From an uncultured Collinsella sp. (lineage in GTDB: Bacteria; Actinomycetota; Coriobacteriia; Coriobacteriales; Coriobacteriaceae): 10,346 bases of DNA. Below the pieces are notes generated by a model, which saw only the letters and a program-made list of their open reading frames with translations, did not search any database and was not told the DNA's origin. Shown here piece by piece: positions 1 to 5,863 of the stretch (its first letter is position 1; each line of letters opens with the position of its first letter). Where the stretch lies: assembly GCA_958423535.1 (NCBI GenBank), contig CATZRJ010000051.1, forward strand, positions 1 to 10,346, in the 5' to 3' direction. A program made the position numbers and the translations under genes.

Positions 1-54
1 GACGCCGCCCTCTCAAGGCGGAGATCACCAGTTCGAATCTGGTACGGGCTACCA
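1..54 (+). tRNA. tRNA-Glu (anticodon CUC), 3' part only
   Basis: The window opens inside a tRNA. The anticodon stem CCGCC/GGCGG encloses the seven-base loop CTCTCAA, so the anticodon is CTC and the tRNA reads the glutamate codon GAG. A T-arm follows (ACCAG, loop TTCGAAT, CTGGT), then acceptor strand ACGGGCT, discriminator A and an encoded CCA ending at 54. The D-arm and 5' acceptor strand lie left of the window, so this is a partial gene only because of the window edge. An intrinsic terminator follows 11 bases later. Confidence 0.93.
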
Positions 55-64
55 AGTTTTAGAT

Positions 65-96
65 ACCCGGTCTTTCGTACGAAGGCCGGGTTTTTT
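65..96 (+). terminator. Intrinsic terminator after tRNA-Glu
   Basis: A ten-base-pair stem (66-75 with 81-90, CCCGG pairing with CCGGG, including two G-T pairs) closes a five-base loop and is followed directly by six T residues at 91-96. This is a classic rho-independent terminator for the tRNA transcript. It also insulates the next gene from tRNA transcription. Confidence 0.88.
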
Positions 97-166
97 ATTG
101 CAAGTGGTCTGGTCTGTTAATCCTATTTGCCCCATTGCTTTACGTTTTGCTCATCTCCCATACGGG

Positions 167-172
167 TACAAT
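167..172 (+). promoter_or_regulatory. Possible -10 box for the flippase-like gene
   Basis: TACAAT at 167-172 is a good match to a sigma-70/SigA -10 element and lies 34 bases before the chosen start codon. Only weak T-rich candidates for a -35 box are visible around 144-151, so the promoter rests mainly on the -10 match and on the need for one after the tRNA terminator. Confidence 0.35.
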
Positions 173-205
173 AGGCCAGATATTTTGACGGTCAGAAGGA
201 GCCTC

Positions 206-1498
206 ATGACGGAGTCCTCTCAGCATAGCCCAAAGCCCCAGGTCGAGGTTTCTGGCGGCGATGACAACAAGAGCGCGCGTCGTGGCGCCATCTTTATCGG
301 CGTTGTGCTGATCGGCTATATCGTCTATCTGGTCGTGACCGGGCAGATGGGGCAGTTTTGGGCCGCTATGTCTAGCGTTCAGATGCCCTGGCTCTTCGCT
401 GCATGCTTTTGTATGTTTCTGTATCTTGTTTTTGGCATCGTGGCGTACGCGATCGCCGTTTGGCTCGACCCCGATTCGCCCGTCGGCATCCGCGACCTCA
501 TTTCGGTCGAGGCGAGCGGCATCTTCTTTGGCAATCTGACACCTATGATGATCGGCTCTACGCCTGCCCAGATTTACCGCCTGACCAAAGCCGGCCAAAA
601 CGTGGGCGAGGCGGGTGCCACGCAGTTCACGCGCTTTATCGTGTACCAATTTGGTTTGGTGGCATGGGGCGCCATTCTGCTGCTCGCCCGTATGCCGTTT
701 TTCGCCGAGCGTTATGGCGACATGACGCTGCTGTGCGTCTTTAGTTTTGGCGGCCACTGTTGCATTCTGCTCGGCATCTTTGCCGTGGCGTTGATGCCCA
801 AGACCGTCACGCGCGTCGCTCATTGCATCATCAATTGGCTCGAGCGCGTGGGTGTCTCTGCCACGAAGATCGAGGGCTGGCGCACCTTTGTCGATGGCGA
901 GATCTATTCGTTCTCCGAGAAATTCAAACTCTCCGCCGGTCATTTTTCGTCCATGCTGCTCACGGTCGTCATCACTATGCTGCAGCTGGCGTTTTTCTAC
1001 CTGGTTCCGTACTTTTTGATGCTCTCCTTTGGCCACCACGAAGTCGACTTTTTCTCGGTCATGGCTGCGAGCGCCTTTGTCCAGCTGCTGAGCTCCGCCG
1101 TTCCGCTGCCCGGCGGCACCGGTGGCGCCGAGGGCGGCTTCGCACTGTTTTTGGGTCACTTTTTTGGCACGGCATCGACTGCCGGCTATCTGCTGTGGCG
1201 TCTGATCACCTTTATCGCGCCGACCATTTTGGCCGCCCCGCTGCTGGGCCTTAAGAGCGCTCATAACGAGAGTATCCATGCGCGCTGGGACCGTGTGATG
1301 CGAAAGCTTGGACGCACACCTCAGACGTCCTCTACGCCCGTTAAGGCGCATCCTGCGTGCCAGGTTACCGTGGACCCCAATCAGCGTGCTCAAAAGGCTG
1401 CTGTGGCCTCTAAGCCGGCTCGCAAGACCTACGTTCGCCAGACTGGCGACGGCATCCGCGTTTCCCCTGCGGCGCTCAATAAAAAGAAGCGGCCCTAG
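206..1498 (+). CDS. Lysylphosphatidylglycerol synthase TM region/UPF0104-type flippase-like membrane protein
   Basis: A 430-residue polytopic membrane protein of the PF03706 family (the flippase-like membrane part of MprF, also found alone in YbhN/AglD-type proteins). Hydrophobic segments lie near residues 28-46, 62-84, 146-162, 176-198, 248-275, 284-300 and 328-349. Two family hallmarks are visible: NLTPMMIGSTPAQIYRL at about 110-126, and PLPGGTGGAEGG at about 300-311 (the P-x-GG-x-G-x-x-E motif). There is no C-terminal aminoacyl-transferase domain as in MprF; instead the protein ends in a basic Lys/Arg-rich tail of about 75 residues. The start is ATG 206 because AGAAGGAG lies just upstream at 194-201. 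An in-frame TTG at 98 would add 36 residues with no hydrophobic or conserved character and would overlap the likely promoter. The family suggests lipid or polyprenyl-lipid handling at the membrane; the substrate cannot be told. No clear terminator separates it from the downstream TetR gene. Confidence 0.85.
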   Translation: MTESSQHSPKPQVEVSGGDDNKSARRGAIFIGVVLIGYIVYLVVTGQMGQFWAAMSSVQMPWLFAACFCMFLYLVFGIVAYAIAVWLDPDSPVGIRDLISVEASGIFFGNLTPMMIGSTPAQIYRLTKAGQNVGEAGATQFTRFIVYQFGLVAWGAILLLARMPFFAERYGDMTLLCVFSFGGHCCILLGIFAVALMPKTVTRVAHCIINWLERVGVSATKIEGWRTFVDGEIYSFSEKFKLSAGHFSSMLLTVVITMLQLAFFYLVPYFLMLSFGHHEVDFFSVMAASAFVQLLSSAVPLPGGTGGAEGGFALFLGHFFGTASTAGYLLWRLITFIAPTILAAPLLGLKSAHNESIHARWDRVMRKLGRTPQTSSTPVKAHPACQVTVDPNQRAQKAAVASKPARKTYVRQTGDGIRVSPAALNKKKRP

Positions 1499-1553
1499 GA
1501 TTCAGCGTGCGAGTCGTGCGTTCTTGATGATGCTCGTCATCGCGATTAGAGAT

Positions 1554-1582
1554 GTAAGATAATCCTCTTACGTTGATTATCT
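1554..1582 (+). promoter_or_regulatory. Overlapping dyads before the TetR gene; candidate operator
   Basis: Two inverted repeats interlock here. GTAAGA (1554-1559) pairs with TCTTAC (1566-1571) across six bases, giving an 18-bp dyad, the size typical of TetR-family operators. AGATAATC (1557-1564) is repeated inverted as GATTATCT (1575-1582). A -10-like GATAAT (1558-1563) sits inside the dyads, without an obvious -35. The position 53 bases or more before the TetR start suggests autoregulation, which is inference. Confidence 0.45.
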
Positions 1583-1634
1583 CCCACTTGTACATGAGCT
1601 ATGGGTGGGCAGTTGACATGAAGGGGACACGTCT

Positions 1635-2246
1635 ATGGCTACCACCAAACCGCGCCTTGACCGTCGTATCGTCCGCAGCCGCAATGCGATTCTTTCGGCG
1701 TTTGAGCGACTGCTCATGGAAAAGCCTCTGGCTGATATTACGGTGAGCGCCATCGCGCGCGAGGCAAATGTGGACCGCAAGACCTTCTACGTGCACTTTG
1801 GTACGGTCGATGGCTTGCTCGATGCCATTGCCGTCGATGTGGTCCAGATGATCGTCGATTCGGTCGAGAAGACGCTTTCCTCCATGGGTGGCGACACCAA
1901 CGAGCGTGCACTCGGCGCTGCGGCGTCCTTTTTCAAGACCGTTAACGAGGCGCTGTGCAACAACCTGGTGCTTAATCGCCAGTTGATTGAAAATATTCCG
2001 CTCGACGACTTTATGGCTCGCCTGCGCGTGCCGCTCGAGCACGAGATTGCCGAGCGTGACCTGCTGCCCGAGGGCCTAAAGGACGAAATGTTCGATTACT
2101 ACCTGGCGTTTTTGCTGTCCGGCATTATCGGCATCTATCGCACGTGGGCGTTGTCGGACGGCTCGGTTCCCATCGAGCGTGTCTCGGCTGTCGCCAACGA
2201 CCTGACTCTTAATGGCCTGTCGAGCCTGGAATCTAAGCTCGGATAG
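1635..2246 (+). CDS. TetR/AcrR-family transcriptional regulator
   Basis: A 203-residue protein of normal TetR length. The N-terminal DNA-binding domain spans about residues 13-60, with the helix-turn-helix ITVSAIAREANVDRKTFYVHF at about 35-55 (the T-F-Y-x-H-F ending is characteristic). The remainder is helical. The segment LLSGIIGIYRTWALSDG at about 160-176 followed by a short helix resembles the C-terminal domain of the DhaS-like group (PF14278), whose ligands are mostly unknown. The start ATG 1635 has AAGGGG at 1621-1626. A TTGACA at 1613-1618 is too close to the start to be its -35 box. The gene converges on the ABC exporter operon, so it may control that operon, the membrane protein upstream, or only itself; the sequence does not decide. 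The dyads at 1554-1582 are the best candidate binding site. Confidence 0.9.
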   Translation: MATTKPRLDRRIVRSRNAILSAFERLLMEKPLADITVSAIAREANVDRKTFYVHFGTVDGLLDAIAVDVVQMIVDSVEKTLSSMGGDTNERALGAAASFFKTVNEALCNNLVLNRQLIENIPLDDFMARLRVPLEHEIAERDLLPEGLKDEMFDYYLAFLLSGIIGIYRTWALSDGSVPIERVSAVANDLTLNGLSSLESKLG

Positions 2247-2263
2247 CTTAGCCTGCATCATTG

Positions 2264-2321
2264 GCAACAATTTGGGCCCGTGACCTTGCGAAGTAACGCA
2301 GGTCCGGGCCCAAATTGTTGC
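2264..2321. terminator. Long bidirectional hairpin between convergent genes
   Basis: Seventeen perfectly complementary bases (2264-2280 with 2305-2321; core TTTGGGCCCG/CGGGCCCAAA) are extended inside by GACC(T)TGCG pairing with CGCAGGTC around the loop AAGTAA (2291-2296). The total is about 25 base pairs with two single-base bulges. It lies between the TetR stop at 2246 and the permease stop at 2339 on the other strand. It reads nearly the same from either side, fitting a shared terminator. Neither side has a run of T; the arm ends AAATTGTTG, so termination strength is uncertain. Confidence 0.7.
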
Positions 2322-2338
2322 GCGCGTAAGGTCACGGC

Positions 2339-3553
2339 TTACTGATAGCGCAGGCACTCGACTGGATCGAGCTTTGCGGCGCGGCGAGCGGGGTAGAAGC
2401 CAAAGATCACGCCGATGCCAACCGATACGGCAAACGCGATCAACACGGTCGTAATGGAGAAGCTCGGCGTAATCGTCCCAGTGGCTCCAAACTCGCTCAT
2501 AATGCCCGAGTTGGCGGCAAAGAACGTGAGTCCCCAGGCCAGCAGATAGCCAATCACGACACCTAGAATGCCGCCGGTGATGCACAGCGCCGAGGATTCG
2601 GCCAAAAACTGGGCGGTGATATCACGTCGGCTTGCGCCCAGAGCGCGGCGAATACCGATTTCGCGGATGCGCTCGGTCACGTTGGTGAGCATCATGTTCA
2701 TAATGCCGATTCCGCCCACGAGCAGCGAAATGCCGGCAACCGCGCCCATGATGAGCGAGAAGGCGCCCATAAAGGAGTTGAGGGCATCGATAGCGCTTTT
2801 CATGGAGCTTGCCGTCACGCTTTCGTACTCGTCGTCCTCCGAGATGCCCTTCATGTTGCGCACCTTGGACTCGATCGTCTTGCAGAGCTCATCCATGTCC
2901 GTGCCCTCGGCGGCGAGTGCCGTCACGCTGGGAAATGACGGATTGTCATCGCCATAGAGCTCGGCGATCGTTTCTCGTGGCATGTACAGGCTCAGCGAGC
3001 CCATGGAGTCGTTGCCGCCGTCGATGACGCCAATGATCTGCACGTCTCCGCTTGAAACCTTGATGGTCTTGCCAATCGCGTCCTGTTCGTTGCCGTAAAG
3101 TTGATCGGCGCCGCCGCGGCCGATGAGCGCCACGCGCGCGCCGGATTTGGACTCGATGTCGCTATAGGTGCGACCGGCGACGATCTTGCTGGCGCCCACG
3201 GCGTCGAGCATGTCGCTATCGACACCCTGGGCCATGACGGTATAGCTTTTATCTCCAACTTTGTACTCTGAATAGGCGCTGTCGACGATGCCGATCTGCT
3301 CAATTTGCGGCACCATTTTTCGTAGCTTCTCGACGTCCGAATCGGTGAGCTCTTGGGACGAGTAGACCTGCACCATGCGGGCCGCGTTGAGGCCCAAGCT
3401 GTTGACCAAGCTGTTTTGGATGCCGCCGATGAGCGAGGTCATGGCTATGACCGAGGCGATGCCAATGACGATGCCCAGGATGGTGAGCAGACTACGTCCC
3501 TTGTTGGCCTCGAGCGAGTGCAGGGCTTCTTGGACAAGATCACGGGTGCTCAT
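2339..3553 (-). CDS. MacB/FtsX-type ABC transporter permease
   Basis: A 404-residue permease with the MacB-like layout. An N-terminal membrane helix (about residues 21-42, SLLTILGIVIGIASVIAM) is followed by a large extracytoplasmic MacB periplasmic-core-like domain (about 45-260). Three C-terminal helices (about 264-290, 322-346 and 366-388) form the FtsX domain. The cytoplasmic loop carries the family signature TERIREIGIRRALGASRRDI, and the C-terminus ends in the usual YPARRAAKLDPVECLRYQ. The start is ATG 3553-3551, with AAAGGAG eight bases upstream and the ATGA overlap with the ATPase stop. A start at 3616 would add 21 basic residues inside the ATPase gene. With its two upstream partners it should form a mechanotransmission-type exporter of peptides, antibiotics or lipids, or act on an envelope substrate. 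The substrate is not evident. Confidence 0.92.
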   Translation of the reverse strand: MSTRDLVQEALHSLEANKGRSLLTILGIVIGIASVIAMTSLIGGIQNSLVNSLGLNAARMVQVYSSQELTDSDVEKLRKMVPQIEQIGIVDSAYSEYKVGDKSYTVMAQGVDSDMLDAVGASKIVAGRTYSDIESKSGARVALIGRGGADQLYGNEQDAIGKTIKVSSGDVQIIGVIDGGNDSMGSLSLYMPRETIAELYGDDNPSFPSVTALAAEGTDMDELCKTIESKVRNMKGISEDDEYESVTASSMKSAIDALNSFMGAFSLIMGAVAGISLLVGGIGIMNMMLTNVTERIREIGIRRALGASRRDITAQFLAESSALCITGGILGVVIGYLLAWGLTFFAANSGIMSEFGATGTITPSFSITTVLIAFAVSVGIGVIFGFYPARRAAKLDPVECLRYQ

Positions 3554-4323
3554 GCCTCTGCTCCTTTCGGCGGTGTAGAAGGTGCGCAAATCGCGGGTAG
3601 CTCGTTGACGGCGCAACGTAGATTGTTCGGTGCATGCGCGATATATGCGCCGTCATGGATACGTCCGTCGCGAATGGTTACGGCCCGGTCGGCCTCGGCG
3701 GCAATGCCCGGGTCGTGCGTGATGAGTACGATGGTCTTGCCTCGTTCTTGGAGCTTATGGAAGGTTTCCATGACGAGTGCCCCGGTTGCCGAGTCTAGGT
3801 TTCCCGTGGGTTCGTCGGCCAAGATGATGGGCGGATCGTTGACGAGTGCGCGCGCGATGGCGACGCGTTGCATCTGTCCGCCCGAGAGTTCTGATATGCG
3901 GTGGTCCCAATGGTCGACCGGAAGCGTGACAGCTTGCAGTGCGTGTACGGCGCGCATCTCGCGCTGGTTGCGCGGCACATTGGTGTAGGACAGCGGCAGC
4001 ATGACGTTTTCGATAACCGAAAGACGCGGCAGTAGGTTGAAGCTCTGAAAAACAAAGCCGATGCTCAGCGCGCGCACCTCGGTGAGCTCATCATCGTCGA
4101 GTTCGGCCACGTTGAGCCCCTGCAGGTAATAGTCGCCCGCCGTCGGTTTGTCCAAGCAACCCAGGATGTTCATGAGCGTCGACTTGCCCGAGCCCGAGGG
4201 GCCGGTGATGGCGACGAACTCACCGGGGACTACCGCCAGGCTCACGTTGTGCAGGATGTGGGCGCAACCGGCTTCGCTCTCAAAGATGCGGTGCACGTTG
4301 CGGATGTCGATGACGGGGCGCAT
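3550..4323 (-). CDS. ABC transporter ATP-binding protein (MacB/LolD type)
   Basis: A 257-residue ATPase with all expected motifs: Walker A GPSGSGKST at 41-49, Q-loop glutamine in VFQSFNLLPR near 93, signature LSGGQMQRVAIARAL from 146, Walker B IILADEP at 166-172 followed by TGNLDS, and the switch histidine in THD near 203. The spacing and the TGNLD-type D-loop place it in the LolD/MacB/FtsE group that pairs with FtsX-fold permeases. It is about 30 residues longer than most relatives because of a tail after residue 220 that shows no recognisable domain and encodes the permease ribosome binding site. Its start overlaps the adaptor stop by one base (TAATG) and its stop overlaps the permease start by four (ATGA), so the three proteins are probably made in fixed proportion. 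Confidence 0.95.
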   Translation of the reverse strand: MRPVIDIRNVHRIFESEAGCAHILHNVSLAVVPGEFVAITGPSGSGKSTLMNILGCLDKPTAGDYYLQGLNVAELDDDELTEVRALSIGFVFQSFNLLPRLSVIENVMLPLSYTNVPRNQREMRAVHALQAVTLPVDHWDHRISELSGGQMQRVAIARALVNDPPIILADEPTGNLDSATGALVMETFHKLQERGKTIVLITHDPGIAAEADRAVTIRDGRIHDGAYIAHAPNNLRCAVNELPAICAPSTPPKGAEA

Positions 4324-5735
4324 TACATGCCCTCGTCGGCAGGCATGCCGTCGCCGCCGTCTGCCGTCATGCCCGCGCCGGTATCCATAACGATAGTATC
4401 GCCATCGCGCAGCTTGGTAACCGGCACGTCGGGGTTGATCTCGTTGCCCTGGTCGTCGCGCTTGACCTGCGTCTTGCCTACTACGGCGTCGTTGTCGTTT
4501 TGCGTCACAACGGTCACCTTCACGCGGCGCGTTTCCTTGCCTTCGTCATCGGTGGCAAGATTGACGTAATAGTGCTCGCCGTCCTCGGTCATCAGCGCCA
4601 TGGTGGGCACCATGACCACCTCATCAAGCTGTTCGGTCACCACCGAGACCTCGGCGGTCATACCGGGCTTAAGGCGGCTGTCGGGTGCCTCGATGAGGAT
4701 GTCGACGTTAAAGGTCACGCTGCCGCCACCGCCGTTGGCGGCGTCGGAGTTTGCCACCGACGCGATAGCCGTGACGGTGCCCTGACTCACGATATCGGGA
4801 AACGCGGGATAGGTAACGTTGGCGCTCTGGCCTACGGCGATCTTGGCGATGTCCTTTTCGCCCACCTGAACCGTCACCTTCATCTTGGAGAGGTCGGCGA
4901 TCTGCATGCACTGCTTGCCGCCGCTCGTGTCGCCTTCGCCCATGACCATGCCTCCGGTCACCGTGGCGCCCACTTTGGCGTTGAGCTCGACGATGCTACC
5001 CGAGCTGGGGGCCTTTACGGTGCGTTCGGCCGCCTTGGCGTTTGCCTGGTCCAGGGTTGCCTGGGCCGAGGCGAGATTGCGCTGGGCGCTCGAGACAGCG
5101 CTGGTGTCGGCGGTTGCATCCGTCGGGGTGGTCGCTCCGTCGGCATCCAGCGTCGGTGCTGCCTGTGCGGCAGCGAGCGCCGCCTGCGCGTTTTTCAGGT
5201 CTTCCTGGGCGGCCGTGACCGCGCGCTTCGCCTCGGCAACGGCGTTATCGAGCTCATCGTTTTTGATCGTCATGAGCACGTCGCCCTCGTTGACGCTTTG
5301 ACCGGCCTGCACGTTGATCTGTGCCACCGTTCCGTCGACAGAAGGGGAGACGACCGAGGCCGAAATAGGCTTGAGCTGCCCTTTTGCCTCGACGGTCGTG
5401 GTAAAGGTACCTTCCATGACCATATCGGTAACAGGTCCGTCCGCAGATTGCGGCTGCGAGGTGAGGATAACGCTCGCGATTATGGCTATTAGGATCATGC
5501 CGCCCACGATGCCTGCAGCGATGCCGCGGCGGACGAGCTTTTTGTGTCGCCGCTCCGCACGCTTGGTCTTGAGCTTTGCGTAGGCCTCATCGTCGGATAT
5601 CCCGGCGTTACCTTGCTTGTTGTCGTTTTGCTGTGCCGTGGGGGCGCTTGTGATAAGCGGCAGGGTTTCGGTGGCGCCTTCCGGCGCGTGCCCGGTATCG
5701 TCGGGACCCGGAGTGATGGTCGGGACTTTTGTCAT
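4323..5735 (-). CDS. HlyD/MacA-type membrane fusion (adaptor) protein
   Basis: A 470-residue adaptor and first gene of the exporter operon. About 70 charged cytoplasmic residues precede one membrane helix (71-93, GIAAGIVGGMILIAIIASVI). Next come a first lipoyl half (about 125-158, with SPSVDGTVAQINVQAGQSVNEGD), an Ala/Gln/Lys-rich coiled-coil hairpin (about 161-193 and 212-236), a second lipoyl half starting TVKAPSSGSIVELNAKVG (about 239-256), and beta-barrel and membrane-proximal domains. The two hairpin helices are joined by a Thr/Ala/Asp-rich linker (194-211). The C-terminus is a loose Gly/Met/Asp tail. The start ATG 5735-5733 has AAAGGAG seven bases upstream; a longer reading frame to 5903 would run through the hairpin at 5771-5798 and overlap the previous gene. 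In Gram-positives such adaptors are thought to bridge or steady the permease outside the membrane. Confidence 0.92.
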   Translation of the reverse strand: MTKVPTITPGPDDTGHAPEGATETLPLITSAPTAQQNDNKQGNAGISDDEAYAKLKTKRAERRHKKLVRRGIAAGIVGGMILIAIIASVILTSQPQSADGPVTDMVMEGTFTTTVEAKGQLKPISASVVSPSVDGTVAQINVQAGQSVNEGDVLMTIKNDELDNAVAEAKRAVTAAQEDLKNAQAALAAAQAAPTLDADGATTPTDATADTSAVSSAQRNLASAQATLDQANAKAAERTVKAPSSGSIVELNAKVGATVTGGMVMGEGDTSGGKQCMQIADLSKMKVTVQVGEKDIAKIAVGQSANVTYPAFPDIVSQGTVTAIASVANSDAANGGGGSVTFNVDILIEAPDSRLKPGMTAEVSVVTEQLDEVVMVPTMALMTEDGEHYYVNLATDDEGKETRRVKVTVVTQNDNDAVVGKTQVKRDDQGNEINPDVPVTKLRDGDTIVMDTGAGMTADGGDGMPADEGM

Positions 5736-5770
5736 AGCGTCTCCTTTATAGAACATACCGCGATAAGTAT

Positions 5771-5798
5771 ATACGCCCGCCGGTTGGGGCGGGCGTAT
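5771..5798 (-). terminator. Hairpin terminator after the L,D-transpeptidase gene
   Basis: ATACGCCCGCC (5771-5781) and GGCGGGCGTAT (5788-5798) form an 11-bp perfect stem with a six-base loop. It lies about 65 bases after the L,D-transpeptidase stop and 36 bases before the adaptor start. Read on the minus strand it is followed by ATACTTATCG, only mildly T-rich, so it may be a leaky terminator. Because no clear -35/-10 pair was found for the exporter operon, some read-through from the transpeptidase promoter is possible. A TATACT (5771-5766, minus) directly after the hairpin could serve as a -10 box. Confidence 0.6.
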
Positions 5799-5863
5799 GG
5801 GCATGTTTCTTTCAGCAATGAAAGGTAGGCGGCTCTGGACTTTATTGTGTCGCGTGTGATGCG

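Noticed and set aside
1..96. tRNA-Glu 3' end as an attachment site for an integrated element
   Set aside because: No second copy of the tRNA 3' end is seen in the window, no integrase is present, and the following genes look like ordinary chromosomal genes.
140..1393. A 417-residue open frame on the minus strand opposite the flippase-like gene
   Set aside because: It is Arg/His/Gln-rich without domains or a ribosome binding site. It is the mirror of a GC-rich gene whose plus-strand product has clear membrane helices and family motifs.
1521..1545. Terminator after the flippase-like gene
   Set aside because: Only a weak GATGA/TCATC pairing without a T-run is present, so read-through into tetR remains possible.
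1613..1618. TTGACA as the -35 box of the TetR gene
   Set aside because: A -10 box at normal spacing would fall at or after the start codon (1635), so it cannot serve this gene.
4500..5492. A 330-residue open frame on the plus strand inside the adaptor gene
   Set aside because: Composition is Gly/His/Arg-rich with no recognisable fold, and the opposite strand encodes an intact adaptor protein with correct domain order.
5809..5824. CTTTCA/TGAAAG hairpin with a GCAA loop
   Set aside because: Only six A/T-rich base pairs, with no T-tract and no gene needing a terminator in that direction; it could easily be chance.
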